From the NCBI GenBank assembly GCA_905236775.1, contig CAJOOM010000051.1, positions 1 to 37,416 on the forward strand: a stretch of DNA of 37,416 nucleotides. The letters run 5' to 3'. The stretch comes from Candidatus Gastranaerophilales bacterium. GTDB lineage: Bacteria; Cyanobacteriota; Vampirovibrionia; Gastranaerophilales; Gastranaerophilaceae. The notes beneath the pieces are model-generated. The model did not search any database, was not told the DNA's origin, and was given only the letters and a program-made list of their open reading frames with translations. The position numbers and the translations under genes are program-made. Shown here one piece after another: positions 27,490-37,416 of the stretch. How positions within the stretch are numbered: position 1 is the stretch's first letter; the number at the start of each line of letters is the position of its first letter.

Positions 27490-30400
27490 ATGTTAAATAG
27501 AATCAAAAAAAACATAATAATGGCATTTATAGCAGGCACAATGTGTCTGGCTTTGCCGTCTTTTGCTTTTGATTCTACGATTTCTTACGTTAACGTAAAT
27601 AATTTAGCATATTATGACGTTGAAATAGTAATAGCAGAAAATAACAAAATATTAGTCCCATTCAAACAATTAGCAGATATATTTAATATTAAATATGAAG
27701 GAAACAGAGTTGAAAAGAAAATAAGTTTTACAACTTTTGATGGGAAAGAGGGTATGATTACCCAGAATGGTGTTTTTGTAGAAGATTATCCGATAACTAA
27801 AGAGACACCAATATTTATTATGCAAGGTTTGGTGGACGGAGTATTCAATGAGGCATATATTCCAGCATCCGTTGCAGAAGAAGTTATGGGTATAAAACTT
27901 AATACGGATTTCGAAACTCTATCTCTTGAAGCAACGGTGACAAGGGATATTCCAATTTTAGCAAAAGAAAGAAAATTTGATATAGACGATGGTAAACCGC
28001 GTGCTTATCAAGATGTTGTATTACCTAAAAAGCAAAGGAAAATTACCTTAAATACAATAGGATTACGCAGCAATATGTATTCTGATGCAAATAGTGTAGA
28101 ATACTATAATGCAAATAGAAGACATAAAGAAATAAATGATACTTTTGCCGGAAGCACTATAGCGAGTATAAATGGTAATATATTTGGTGGAAAATACAGA
28201 GTAGAAGCAACAGAATATCACTATAGAAGTGATGCATTCATGTTTGGCGGGTTAACTGCAACTTACAGAAATAAATTTAAATATACAAATAAATCAGGTG
28301 ATACAAAAGAGTATCACTACGAACTTGGAAAAGTAAGAGGGATTTCAGATGAAGACTCTCAATTGGGAACAAATATTTTCGGTGCACAAATATGGAATTA
28401 TGACAATGAAAAGCCAAATCCACAATATATAACTGGCTATGTAAAACCAACAAGTTTAGTGCGCTTAACAGTAAACGATTTAGAACCGATTACTTTAAGT
28501 ACGTACGCGGGTTTTTACACTCTAAAAGAAGTAAAACTTCCAAATCCTGTTTTAAGAATCAAATTGGAAGAAATTAATGAAGACGGTACTGTAGAACTTA
28601 TATCAGATGAGAGATATTCTATTTTTGGCAAGGGAACTCCTCTAGAAAAAGAACAAAGAGCAACTGCATACGCAGGTGTTTGGGGCTATCAAAACAGATT
28701 ATTTAGAGATGGGGCAAAAATATATAGAGGAAATAACAAAAAAGTAACCGGTGGTGGAGAATACAGTTATGGAATTAAAGATAATATAACATTAAAGTCA
28801 AGAGTTTCTGCTGATAAAATATACAAAAAAGAAGAAGCAAACATCATGTATGAACTTCCAACTAATGACAGTTTGCTTGTTGTTGGTACGCAAAAAAACG
28901 TTAATTATCAAGAGGGTGCAACAACATTAAATAGTATTGAATGGAAAAGTGAAAAAAATAAAAACATAAAAGCAAGGGCTGTTGCAGGAGCAAGTGTTGC
29001 TCATGATGTTAGAGAGCATAATACTCACGCAGGATTCATGGGTAAATTGGTCGGCGAATACGAAAAAGATTTACAAAAATTCAACTATAAAATATTTAAA
29101 CCTAAATTTGCTAAAGGAAAAGCAGAAGTTTTCCATACATCTCCAGACTGGTATATAGCAAGTTCAGATTCAACATCTATGAATGATAGAACCGGCGGAC
29201 GTGCGTCAGCAAGTTTAAGTTTTAATAATACAAGTGCAAGCGGTAGTTACATGAGATATTTTTCTAACATGAATCATAGGTACAAAGGAGGCACTTTAAC
29301 ATTTGATGAAGCTTCAATTAATGCATCGACAAAAGTTCCACACGTTGCAGATGTAAGATTTAGCAGCTTTTTTAGACAAGGTAAAAATGATTATGGGCGT
29401 AACTATAATTATAATTATGATGCTAATATTAGCAGGAATTTTAATAACTATGCTCAAATACAGATTGGTAGAAGAGAAAATAAATATGATACCAGATATA
29501 ATCAAGCAAGTATTAATGACAGAAATTACAATACAAAATATGCTGATAATTATGTTCAAATAGATATTCCAATAGGGCAAAAATATGGAAAATTCCAACT
29601 GGGACATAATATTATAAGATACAAGAGTGATGGATATAAAAACGGATATAATATGTTCCGTTTTGGGTATACATTCCCGACGTGGAAAAGGTTAACATGG
29701 GGATTAGGCTACGGTTTTCATTATTATGGGCAAAAAGGGCATGAAGCATATACAAATTTAAGTTATAGAGCAAAATCCGGTCAATCAATGTCAGTCGGTT
29801 ATCAATATTCACAAAACGGAGGATATTTTATAGATAATATGTTTATGCCGACAACTAACAGACATTCTGTTAATTTTACATTCAATGATGCATTCCAAGT
29901 CTTTAATCACGGCTTGAAATCTGTTGGTAATGAAGATCTGCATAAAGGTCTATTTGAAGCACTGGCATATATTGATGTAAATAGTGATGGAAAGTATACA
30001 AAAAATGTTGATATACCAATGAGTGATGTCCCTTTAATAACAAGTTGGACTGGTGAAACGAATATAACAAATAAAAAAGGTAGAGTATATTCTTCAAGTC
30101 TTGAAGAAGGTATTTATACCGTAACTATAGATATGGATAATCTTCCTATCACAGTAGCTCCACAAACAAATGATAAAATTGTTAACAGGATTAAAATAGA
30201 TGGCGGTCAAACTACAAAACTGGAAATACCACTGCAAAGTACTGTAGGTTCAGTATCCGGTGTACTTAAGATATCTGATGACTTTGACCGTGATTTAAAA
30301 ATCTCAGATTTTGTAGTTGTACTTTTGGATAAAGACGGAAAGGAAGTCAATTATTCAACAGTAGATTCTAGCGGAGAATTCTATATCTCCGGACTTGCGC

Positions 30401-30558
30401 CCGGACGATATACACTTCAACTTGACGAACACTTTATTAATGAATATGGTTTAGAAAAACTTCCAAATAGTTCAATTAATATTATAATCCCGTTTGATTA
30501 TAAGAATCCGACGGATTTGACAGAGCAAAACCTTGAATATAAAGCAATGGCTCTATAA
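27490..30558 (+). CDS. Outer-membrane usher-like protein
   Basis: About 1000 aa, signal peptide, beta-rich barrel-like region, ITGYVKPTSLVRLTVNDLEPITLSTYAGFYTLKEVKLP... resembles an archaic-type usher plug/middle region; SdrD/CarboxypepD_reg-like C-terminus; clustered with chaperone and pilins. Confidence 0.75.
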   Translation: MLNRIKKNIIMAFIAGTMCLALPSFAFDSTISYVNVNNLAYYDVEIVIAENNKILVPFKQLADIFNIKYEGNRVEKKISFTTFDGKEGMITQNGVFVEDYPITKETPIFIMQGLVDGVFNEAYIPASVAEEVMGIKLNTDFETLSLEATVTRDIPILAKERKFDIDDGKPRAYQDVVLPKKQRKITLNTIGLRSNMYSDANSVEYYNANRRHKEINDTFAGSTIASINGNIFGGKYRVEATEYHYRSDAFMFGGLTATYRNKFKYTNKSGDTKEYHYELGKVRGISDEDSQLGTNIFGAQIWNYDNEKPNPQYITGYVKPTSLVRLTVNDLEPITLSTYAGFYTLKEVKLPNPVLRIKLEEINEDGTVELISDERYSIFGKGTPLEKEQRATAYAGVWGYQNRLFRDGAKIYRGNNKKVTGGGEYSYGIKDNITLKSRVSADKIYKKEEANIMYELPTNDSLLVVGTQKNVNYQEGATTLNSIEWKSEKNKNIKARAVAGASVAHDVREHNTHAGFMGKLVGEYEKDLQKFNYKIFKPKFAKGKAEVFHTSPDWYIASSDSTSMNDRTGGRASASLSFNNTSASGSYMRYFSNMNHRYKGGTLTFDEASINASTKVPHVADVRFSSFFRQGKNDYGRNYNYNYDANISRNFNNYAQIQIGRRENKYDTRYNQASINDRNYNTKYADNYVQIDIPIGQKYGKFQLGHNIIRYKSDGYKNGYNMFRFGYTFPTWKRLTWGLGYGFHYYGQKGHEAYTNLSYRAKSGQSMSVGYQYSQNGGYFIDNMFMPTTNRHSVNFTFNDAFQVFNHGLKSVGNEDLHKGLFEALAYIDVNSDGKYTKNVDIPMSDVPLITSWTGETNITNKKGRVYSSSLEEGIYTVTIDMDNLPITVAPQTNDKIVNRIKIDGGQTTKLEIPLQSTVGSVSGVLKISDDFDRDLKISDFVVVLLDKDGKEVNYSTVDSSGEFYISGLAPGRYTLQLDEHFINEYGLEKLPNSSINIIIPFDYKNPTDLTEQNLEYKAMAL

Positions 30559-30593
30559 AAACTTTCTATTTAACATATTACACATATGTGGTT

Positions 30594-30620
30594 AGCTGTG
30601 AATACTCACAGCTTTTTTTT
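30594..30620 (+). terminator. Rho-independent terminator after the usher gene
   Basis: AGCTGTGA ATAC TCACAGCT followed by a T-run. Confidence 0.9.
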
Positions 30621-30818
30621 ATATGAAAGAAAATGGCAAACTTTCCGTAACTGCTGTTGGATGTTTATAAAAATAATTTAAAAAAATTTTAGAATACAAT
30701 AAATTGAACAGCAATCTTGTTTAATATATGATTAATATGTTATTATAAGGAGTAGTAAGTAGGTTATACGAATAAATAAGAAGAAAATGTTGAATTAAGA
30801 ACAAGGAGGAAAATTAAT

Positions 30819-31844
30819 ATGAAAAACAAGCTAAGAGGTCTTTGCGTACTATCACTACTTGTGCTATTTGCAGCATCTGCAAATGCAGCCGGCATGATAA
30901 AAGATTATCATGCATACAGAATAAAAGACCAAAATATAAGAACAATTGTACCGGTTGTAGATAACATTTTAAGTAATGAAGTTGAGGTTAAGAAACTAAC
31001 AAGAAATGCGTATTATGCAACTTATGGTGATGAACACTATTATATGAAGTTTTATCCTGCTTTGCATGATACTGATGTATATATTGTAACAGATGGCGAA
31101 TATGATAAAGAAAACAACGATGTTACACAGTTCTTTAAAAGTCAAAATTATAAATATGAAACTTTAGAGGATAAAGAGGCTTATAAAGAATACAAGTTTG
31201 ATTTTATAGATTATGCGAGATCCGGTGCACTAGATGGTCTATTTACTCTTCCTGATGGGTTAAAACCACTTAAAAAAGGGGTAAGCAAATTAAATGATAA
31301 ATTGTCAAAAGGAAATGAAAAGACCTCTGCTATTCCATATACAGAGGATAAAGATCCGATTGATTTGACTTGTGTTGATTCGCAAGAATTTTATAATGCA
31401 GAGGCTGATATTACGGTTACAGTTAATGAATATCGTTTAAAAAACAAAGAAAATAAATATGTTCATGCGTTTGAATATATTCTTAAAAACAATTCTAATT
31501 CAGATGTAAAAGTAGAAAAAGTTTACTCGGAAAGACTTGCGGCACTAAAAGATATTACAACATCAACATTTGTAGATTATGACAGATTAGATGTTGCAGA
31601 TACTTTGGCTGTTCCTTTAGCAGTTGCAACCGGAGGTTTGTCTTTTGGCTTTACTGTTGCAAACAACGTAAGACTTGGAATGGTTGTAAAGGAAGCTACA
31701 AGATTTGCTCATTCATTGCCTGAAAATTATGACCTAAAGGCAAATTCTTCTATGAGAATACTTTGTATGAAATTTAAAGATGATCCGCAGCCGCTTCAAT
31801 TTACTATAAACAAACTTGGTCAAACATATAGTTTTACATATTAA
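30819..31844 (+). CDS. Secreted hypothetical protein
   Basis: Signal peptide MKNKLRGLCVLSLLVLFAASANAA; SD aaggagg; own terminator. Confidence 0.75.
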   Translation: MKNKLRGLCVLSLLVLFAASANAAGMIKDYHAYRIKDQNIRTIVPVVDNILSNEVEVKKLTRNAYYATYGDEHYYMKFYPALHDTDVYIVTDGEYDKENNDVTQFFKSQNYKYETLEDKEAYKEYKFDFIDYARSGALDGLFTLPDGLKPLKKGVSKLNDKLSKGNEKTSAIPYTEDKDPIDLTCVDSQEFYNAEADITVTVNEYRLKNKENKYVHAFEYILKNNSNSDVKVEKVYSERLAALKDITTSTFVDYDRLDVADTLAVPLAVATGGLSFGFTVANNVRLGMVVKEATRFAHSLPENYDLKANSSMRILCMKFKDDPQPLQFTINKLGQTYSFTY

Positions 31845-31860
31845 TAAATTTAATTTGAAA

Positions 31861-31897
31861 ATCGGGTTGAATAATTGATATTCAACCCGATTTTTTA
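31861..31897 (+). terminator. Rho-independent terminator
   Basis: ATCGGGTTGAAT / ATTCAACCCGAT 12-bp stem followed by T-run. Confidence 0.9.
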
Positions 31898-31935
31898 TTC
31901 TTTAAATAAAGTTTGTTTTTTTTATCAACTCTTAT

Positions 31936-32928
31936 TTATTTTTCATTTGTTTCTTCAACATCTGCATCCATATTTTTCAAATATAACTCTTCAATAAGCA
32001 CGCAAGTGTCTGCCGCAATTGCAGGAGCAAAGATTGCACCTACTGCTCCAAAGTATTTTGCGCAAACAAATAAGAAAATATAAATTACAATCGGGTGAAG
32101 ATCCATAAATTTACCAAATACATAAGGTTTTACAACGTTATTTTCAACTACTTGGGCAATTATGAAGATTACTGCTGTTAAAATTACAATTGTCCATCCG
32201 AGCTTATAAACTACAGCAAGACAAACAACTAAAGCAATTGCAGGTCCAACAATAGGAACAATATCCAGAACAGCGGAAACACAGCCCAATATAATAGCTG
32301 AATCAACTTTTAAGCATAAAAGACCTACAATAACAATCAAACCTACACTTGCAGAAGCGATAAATTGACCTGATACAAATTTGCTCAGTTTTTGTTCGGA
32401 AATTTCATATATTTCTCTAATCTTTTCTCTTGATTTTTTAGGGAAAAATCTTAAAGCGGCAGTTAAAAGTTTTTCTCTGTCTACCATTAAGAAGTATGTA
32501 AAAATCATTGCTACAAATAAATATAGTCCGCCTTTTGAAATACTTGTAATTGATGCTATAAGACCGCCTGAGTTTGCAAATTCTGCAACAACAGGCGAAT
32601 TCATAATGTAATCTTTTACTTGGTCAACATATTGAGGATATTGAGCTGCAAGATGTACTATTTCGTTCCCGCCAATAATTATTATAGGCAGAAACATCAA
32701 TAATATGCCACCTACGAATCCACCAAAAACAATTGCTGCTGCAATATTTCGGTTACATTTCTTCTCTAATTTGTCAACTAAAGGATTTAAGGCACAAGCT
32801 ATAACATAAGTTACAAAAAGCATTAAAGCTATATCTGTTATTGTAAACAGACAAATACCATAGATAATAACTCCCAGTAAAAATATAATGTTTTGGGTGT
32901 TACTAATTTTTTTTAACATGTTTTCCAT
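31936..32928 (-). CDS. AI-2E family transporter (PerM/YdiK-like permease)
   Basis: Multi-TM protein with SVGLIVIVGLLCLKVDSAIILGCVSAVLDIVPIVGPAIA and VVENNVVKPYVFGKFMDLHPIVIYI motifs. Confidence 0.9.
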   Translation of the reverse strand: MENMLKKISNTQNIIFLLGVIIYGICLFTITDIALMLFVTYVIACALNPLVDKLEKKCNRNIAAAIVFGGFVGGILLMFLPIIIIGGNEIVHLAAQYPQYVDQVKDYIMNSPVVAEFANSGGLIASITSISKGGLYLFVAMIFTYFLMVDREKLLTAALRFFPKKSREKIREIYEISEQKLSKFVSGQFIASASVGLIVIVGLLCLKVDSAIILGCVSAVLDIVPIVGPAIALVVCLAVVYKLGWTIVILTAVIFIIAQVVENNVVKPYVFGKFMDLHPIVIYIFLFVCAKYFGAVGAIFAPAIAADTCVLIEELYLKNMDADVEETNEK

Positions 32929-33083
32929 AAAAACTCCTTCTTGCTATTTTAAAACCAGTATTCATTCTATAAATAAGTTTGTCACAATATCGAATAAAAA
33001 GTCAATATAAAATATAAATATAAAAACATTGTTTTTTATGGTAAAATAACAAAGTATTACATTAAATAAGATAGGAAGAGTGT

Positions 33084-34265
33084 ATGAAAATAGATTGGAA
33101 GTCAAAACAAACTAAAATTACAGCAGGAATTTTGGCGGTTATTCTAGTGCCAATAATCTGGAATCAAGGAAAAACTCTAATTACCGGTGCATTAACTGCA
33201 TATATGATGTCGCAACCTAAAACGGTAGAGGTAGCAACTCCTGTATCAAAAGAGATAAATCCAACATATAGTACAACCGGCAGGATAGAGGCTCAAAAAT
33301 CTGTAGATATAATTGCTCGTGTTAGTGGATGGCTTCAAGATAGTTATTTTCAAGAAGGTGATAGAGTAAAAAAAGGACAAAAACTTTTTCTCATAGAACC
33401 TGATGAGTATGCACTTGCTGCACAGACTGCCAGAGCAAGAGTTAACGAAAATTCTGCAGTTTATAAAAATTCAGAAACGGATTTGAGACGTGCAGAACAA
33501 CTTTTGAAGGAAGATTTGGTAAGTAGAGAATATTATGATAATGCTTTAACTCAAAGAAATAAAAACAGAGCGGCATTAGATGGTGCTGTTTCTGATATGA
33601 ATAAAGCAAATTTAAACTTAAGTTATACAAATATAACATCTCCAATGGATGGAAGAATCGGTAAAACAATAGTTTCTGTGGGAAACTATGTAACTCCTTC
33701 AACTGGTGTTATCGCTCAAATTTATACTACAAATCCTATGAGAGTTATTTTCCCATTGAAAAGCAGTGATTTTATAGAACTCAAGAAATATTATAAAGAA
33801 AATCCGAATGATGAAAGTACAGCATCTATATTATTAAGACTTGCAGATGGTTCAACTTATGAAAAAGAAGGAAAAATAGAATTTGTAGACAATAAGGTTG
33901 ATGAAAACACCGGTACTGTAACATTAAGAGCGGTTTTTGAAAATCCTGATGAACTTTTAGTACCGGGAGATTATGTAAATGTGACAATAAGAGTCAATAG
34001 CCCGCAAAAAGTTATGTTAATACCGCAATCCGCTACGAAAACGGATGTCGGAACGGGGTATTATGTTTGGGTTGTTAAAGACGGAAAAGCGGAAAAAAGA
34101 GATATTGTAGTAAATGAAAATTACGAAAATAACTGGATAGTAGAAAAAGGACTTGATTACAATGATGTTGTTGTAATGAAAGGTATTCAAGATATCTATA
34201 AATCAGGTCAAAAGGTAAAAACAAAGCAATACCAAGCAGAAGATAAAACGGACAAGAAAAAATAG
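33084..34265 (+). CDS. RND efflux periplasmic adaptor subunit (HlyD/AcrA family)
   Basis: VSGWLQDSYFQEGDRVKKGQKLFLIEPDEY, hairpin region, YTNITSPMDGRIGKTIVSVGNYV. Confidence 0.95.
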   Translation: MKIDWKSKQTKITAGILAVILVPIIWNQGKTLITGALTAYMMSQPKTVEVATPVSKEINPTYSTTGRIEAQKSVDIIARVSGWLQDSYFQEGDRVKKGQKLFLIEPDEYALAAQTARARVNENSAVYKNSETDLRRAEQLLKEDLVSREYYDNALTQRNKNRAALDGAVSDMNKANLNLSYTNITSPMDGRIGKTIVSVGNYVTPSTGVIAQIYTTNPMRVIFPLKSSDFIELKKYYKENPNDESTASILLRLADGSTYEKEGKIEFVDNKVDENTGTVTLRAVFENPDELLVPGDYVNVTIRVNSPQKVMLIPQSATKTDVGTGYYVWVVKDGKAEKRDIVVNENYENNWIVEKGLDYNDVVVMKGIQDIYKSGQKVKTKQYQAEDKTDKKK

Positions 34266-34300
34266 TGGTTTTGGTGTAAAAAAATTAAACCATGTATAGC

Positions 34301-34361
34301 TAAAAAAGCTCTTGACCGTAAACCCTATACATCTGAAAGATGTACGCATAGCCAAGAGCAT
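34301..34361 (-). ncRNA. Candidate small RNA (about 60 nt) between the RND adaptor and pump genes
   Basis: On the minus strand: TTGACA (34396-34391), 17-nt spacer, weak -10 TAACTT, then GCTCTTG...TACATCT TTC AGATGTA...CAAGAGC-TTTTTT. Confidence 0.4.
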
Positions 34362-34513
34362 ACTTACAAGTTAAACGATTTAATAGAGTTTGTCAATTCT
34401 AATCTGGAGAAATATATGCAAAGAACGTAACATAGAGAGTGTAGGGTGTAATAATTTGCACAAAATAAGTAGGTCGGCTTTACTAAACCGAAAAAATAAA
34501 AAGGAAAAAGAGA

Positions 34514-37416
34514 ATGGCGATAAATAAAGAAGATTTATATTTTTTCATTAAAAAACCGAGATTTGCGGTTGTTATATCTGTAATTATAGTGATTTTAGGT
34601 TTGCTTTCACTGTTTGGACTTCAGCAGGAAAAGTATCCTAATATTACACCGCCACAGGTTACAATATCTGCGTATTATCCGGGGGCAAGTGCCGCTGTTA
34701 TTGAATCCTCAATAGCATCTCTTTTGGAATCCCAGCTTAACGGTGTTAAGGATATGATTTATATGTCTTCAACAAGTTATGACGGAGCTTATAATTTAAA
34801 TATATATTTTAAAACAGGTACGGATAATGATATCAACCTGATGAATGTTCAAAATAAACTTCAACAGGTTCAGGCACTTTTACCGCAAGAGGTTATGCAG
34901 CAAGGGTTAACCGCAGAAAATAAAGTCGGCGGTGCAGGTGCTATTATCTTAAACCTTGCATCTGATAATGAATCGTGGAATCAATTGGATTTAACTAACT
35001 ATGCAAATATTTATGTTAAAGATGCAATAAAGAGAATTAACGGTGTTGGTTCAGTTAACGTATTCGGTGCGGATGATTATTCTATGAGAATTTGGCTTGA
35101 CCCTGCAAAACTTGCAAGTTATAAGGTTACAATTGCAGAAATTCAAAACGCAATCAGAACCCAAAATGTTCAACTTTCAGCAGGTGCTTTGGGTGACAAG
35201 CCGACAAACGCAAATCCGAGTTTGAAACTTTCACTTCTTACTAAAGGAAGATTACAAACTCCTGAAGAATTCGGGAATATCATAATTCGTTCTAACACGG
35301 ATGGTTCTAAATTAAGACTGAAAGAAATATCAAGAGTTGAGTTGGGTGCAAAATCTTATTCAATGTTTGGTATTGTTGACGGTAAGCCTGCTGCTTTAAT
35401 TCAGGTTATGCCTCTTCCGGGAGCCAATACCGTTGAGATTTGTAACAACATTTATAAAACAATGGATGAACTCTCTCAAACTCTTCCTGATTCATTAAAA
35501 TTGGATATTATGATGGATAGTTCTGTTTTCATTAATGAATCAATGGATGAAGTTGAATTTACAATTCTTTTAACGTCATTAATCGTTATTTTGATTATAT
35601 TTGTATTTTTAGGAGATTTTAAAGCTACTTTAATTCCTTGTGTAACAATTCCTGTATCTTTAGTCGGTACGTTTATTGCTTTAAAGGCATTAGGAATGTC
35701 TTTGAACCTATTAACATTATTTGCTTTAGTCCTTGCAGTTGCGGTTGTAGTTGATGATGCTATTGTTGTAATTGAAAACGTAAAACGACATATAGAAGAC
35801 GGGAAATCAGCACTTGAGGCAACACAAATCACAATGGGTGAAGTTGGCGGGTCACTTATAGCAATGGCTGCTGTTCTTATGGCGGTATTTGTACCGATGT
35901 GCTTTATGAGCGGTCTATCGGGAACTATGTACAAACAATTCGCAGTGTGTATTGCTGTATCAATAGCTTTTTCAGCAGTTTGTGCATTGTCACTTTCTCC
36001 TGCAATGTGTTCTATAATTTTAAAACCATCTAAAAAGAAAGAAAGTAACAATAACCTTTCTTGGGCGATTATAGTAAAAGAGTACGTAAACATTGGACTT
36101 AAGTATTTTAATGAAAAATTTGATAAACTAACTAATTATTATATTGATTTGGTTAAGAAATTTGTTCACGATAAAAAACTAACAATAATAACTTATATTG
36201 CAATAGTTCTTTTGATGTTAGGTCTGTTTAAAGTTATTCCAACAGGATTTATTCCTGATGAAGACCAGGGAATGTTAATATCTGTTGTAACACTTCCGGA
36301 CGGTGCATCACTCAACAGGACGGAAGCTGTATGTAACAAATTTATTAAAGCAATAGATGGGATTGAAGGTATTGATAAAGACCGAGTAATTGCTTTTGGC
36401 GGATTTGGACCTTCAAACCAAGCTACTATTGTTATTCAGTTAAAAGAATGGGGAGAAAGAAAAGTTAGTCTTGTTGGTAAGGTCATTCGTGCAATTCAAG
36501 GAAAACAAACTGACCTTTCTCATAACGGAATTTTGATGGAAATATATAAACGTACGGCTGATATTAATGAAGCTTCAATCTTTACACTTTCACCGCCGGC
36601 AATAGACGGTTTGGGTATGGCAGGCGGTTTTGAATACCAGCTTATGTCAACAGGTAACTCAAGTGTTCAAGATCTTGCAGCATTTGCAAATGAGTTTATC
36701 GCAAAAGCTAATCAAGATCCTTCATTGCAGAATGTCTATACACAATTCCAAGCAAATGTTCCGCAGTATCAATTAGATATAGACTATGAAAAAGCTTTGG
36801 CACAAGGAGTTGATTTAGACGAACTTCATAATACACTTGCTTCAACTTTATCTTACTCATATATTAATGATTTTAATAAATTAGGCAGAGTATTCAAAGT
36901 CTTTATGCAAGCAGAGGGAGATTACAGAAACAAGATTGAGGATTTACAGAAAATCTATGTTATGAATAAAAAAGGACAACCTGTACCTATCATGACAATG
37001 ATTACACCAAAACAAACCGTTGGTGCGGTATCTATTACAAGGTTCAATCAATTCCGTGCAGCACAAATTCAAGGTTCACCTGCTAACGGCAAATCTTCAG
37101 GTGATGCAATGAATGCTATGAAAGAGTTGTCTAAGAAAAATTTACCGCACGACTACACTTTTGAATGGTCTGGAACATCTTTGCAAGAACTGGAATCTTC
37201 AGGACAAACAGGGCTTGTAGTAGGATTTGCACTTCTGTTTGTTTACCTGTTCTTAGTTGCACTTTATGAAAGCTGGATGATACCGGTTGCGGTACTTTTA
37301 ATATCACCTGTCGCAATTGTAGGCGCATTAATATTCCAATTAATGATGGGACAAGCGTTAGATTTGTATTCACAAGTAGGTTTAATTACTTTAATCGGTT
37401 TAGCTGCAAAACAATC
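34514..37416 (+). CDS. RND (HAE-1/AcrB-type) efflux pump permease, truncated by the window end
   Basis: Open frame from ATG 34514: MAINKEDLYFFIKKPRFAVVISVIIVILGLLSLFGLQQEKYPNITPPQVTISAYYPGAS; VAVVVDDAIVVIENVK proton-relay Asp pair; no stop before the window end. Confidence 0.95.
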   Translation, partial: MAINKEDLYFFIKKPRFAVVISVIIVILGLLSLFGLQQEKYPNITPPQVTISAYYPGASAAVIESSIASLLESQLNGVKDMIYMSSTSYDGAYNLNIYFKTGTDNDINLMNVQNKLQQVQALLPQEVMQQGLTAENKVGGAGAIILNLASDNESWNQLDLTNYANIYVKDAIKRINGVGSVNVFGADDYSMRIWLDPAKLASYKVTIAEIQNAIRTQNVQLSAGALGDKPTNANPSLKLSLLTKGRLQTPEEFGNIIIRSNTDGSKLRLKEISRVELGAKSYSMFGIVDGKPAALIQVMPLPGANTVEICNNIYKTMDELSQTLPDSLKLDIMMDSSVFINESMDEVEFTILLTSLIVILIIFVFLGDFKATLIPCVTIPVSLVGTFIALKALGMSLNLLTLFALVLAVAVVVDDAIVVIENVKRHIEDGKSALEATQITMGEVGGSLIAMAAVLMAVFVPMCFMSGLSGTMYKQFAVCIAVSIAFSAVCALSLSPAMCSIILKPSKKKESNNNLSWAIIVKEYVNIGLKYFNEKFDKLTNYYIDLVKKFVHDKKLTIITYIAIVLLMLGLFKVIPTGFIPDEDQGMLISVVTLPDGASLNRTEAVCNKFIKAIDGIEGIDKDRVIAFGGFGPSNQATIVIQLKEWGERKVSLVGKVIRAIQGKQTDLSHNGILMEIYKRTADINEASIFTLSPPAIDGLGMAGGFEYQLMSTGNSSVQDLAAFANEFIAKANQDPSLQNVYTQFQANVPQYQLDIDYEKALAQGVDLDELHNTLASTLSYSYINDFNKLGRVFKVFMQAEGDYRNKIEDLQKIYVMNKKGQPVPIMTMITPKQTVGAVSITRFNQFRAAQIQGSPANGKSSGDAMNAMKELSKKNLPHDYTFEWSGTSLQELESSGQTGLVVGFALLFVYLFLVALYESWMIPVAVLLISPVAIVGALIFQLMMGQALDLYSQVGLITLIGLAAKQ

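Noticed and set aside
35476-36093. 205-aa minus-strand ORF antisense to the RND pump
   Set aside because: The + strand frame encodes a clear HAE-1 RND pump; low-complexity antisense frame.

Overview
AT-rich 37.4 kb bacterial window. Gene content suggests a diderm with cyanobacteria-related features: Omp85/BamA with three apparent POTRA domains, a Skp/OmpH-like protein, a yggS-sepF pair, rplJ-rplL not followed by rpoB, plus flagella. My best guess is a gut Melainabacteria/Gastranaerophilales-type genome; this is inference, not proven. From left to right: rplJ-rplL; a flagellar block (fliJ, fliK, flgD, flgE-like); yggS-sepF; an M15-like hypothetical; a TPR protein; pth; an RlmD/RumA-type methyltransferase; an SLC45/GPH-like MFS transporter; speE-HIT; mutL; gmk; a PDC/IPDC-like ThDP enzyme with an altered GDG motif; an EF-hand plus HExxH protein; skp-like; bamA; a divergent chaperone-usher-type pilus locus (about 23.3-30.6 kb); a secreted orphan; an AI-2E family permease; and an RND efflux adaptor plus pump that runs off the right edge. 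The most interesting material is the divergent chaperone-usher system and its linkage to a pilin-bamA-skp-metalloprotease operon. Also notable are a possible small RNA between the RND genes, a shared promoter-like motif upstream of the flagellar and yggS-sepF operons, and a GC-rich palindromic element. No tRNA, rRNA, CRISPR array or transposase was seen.
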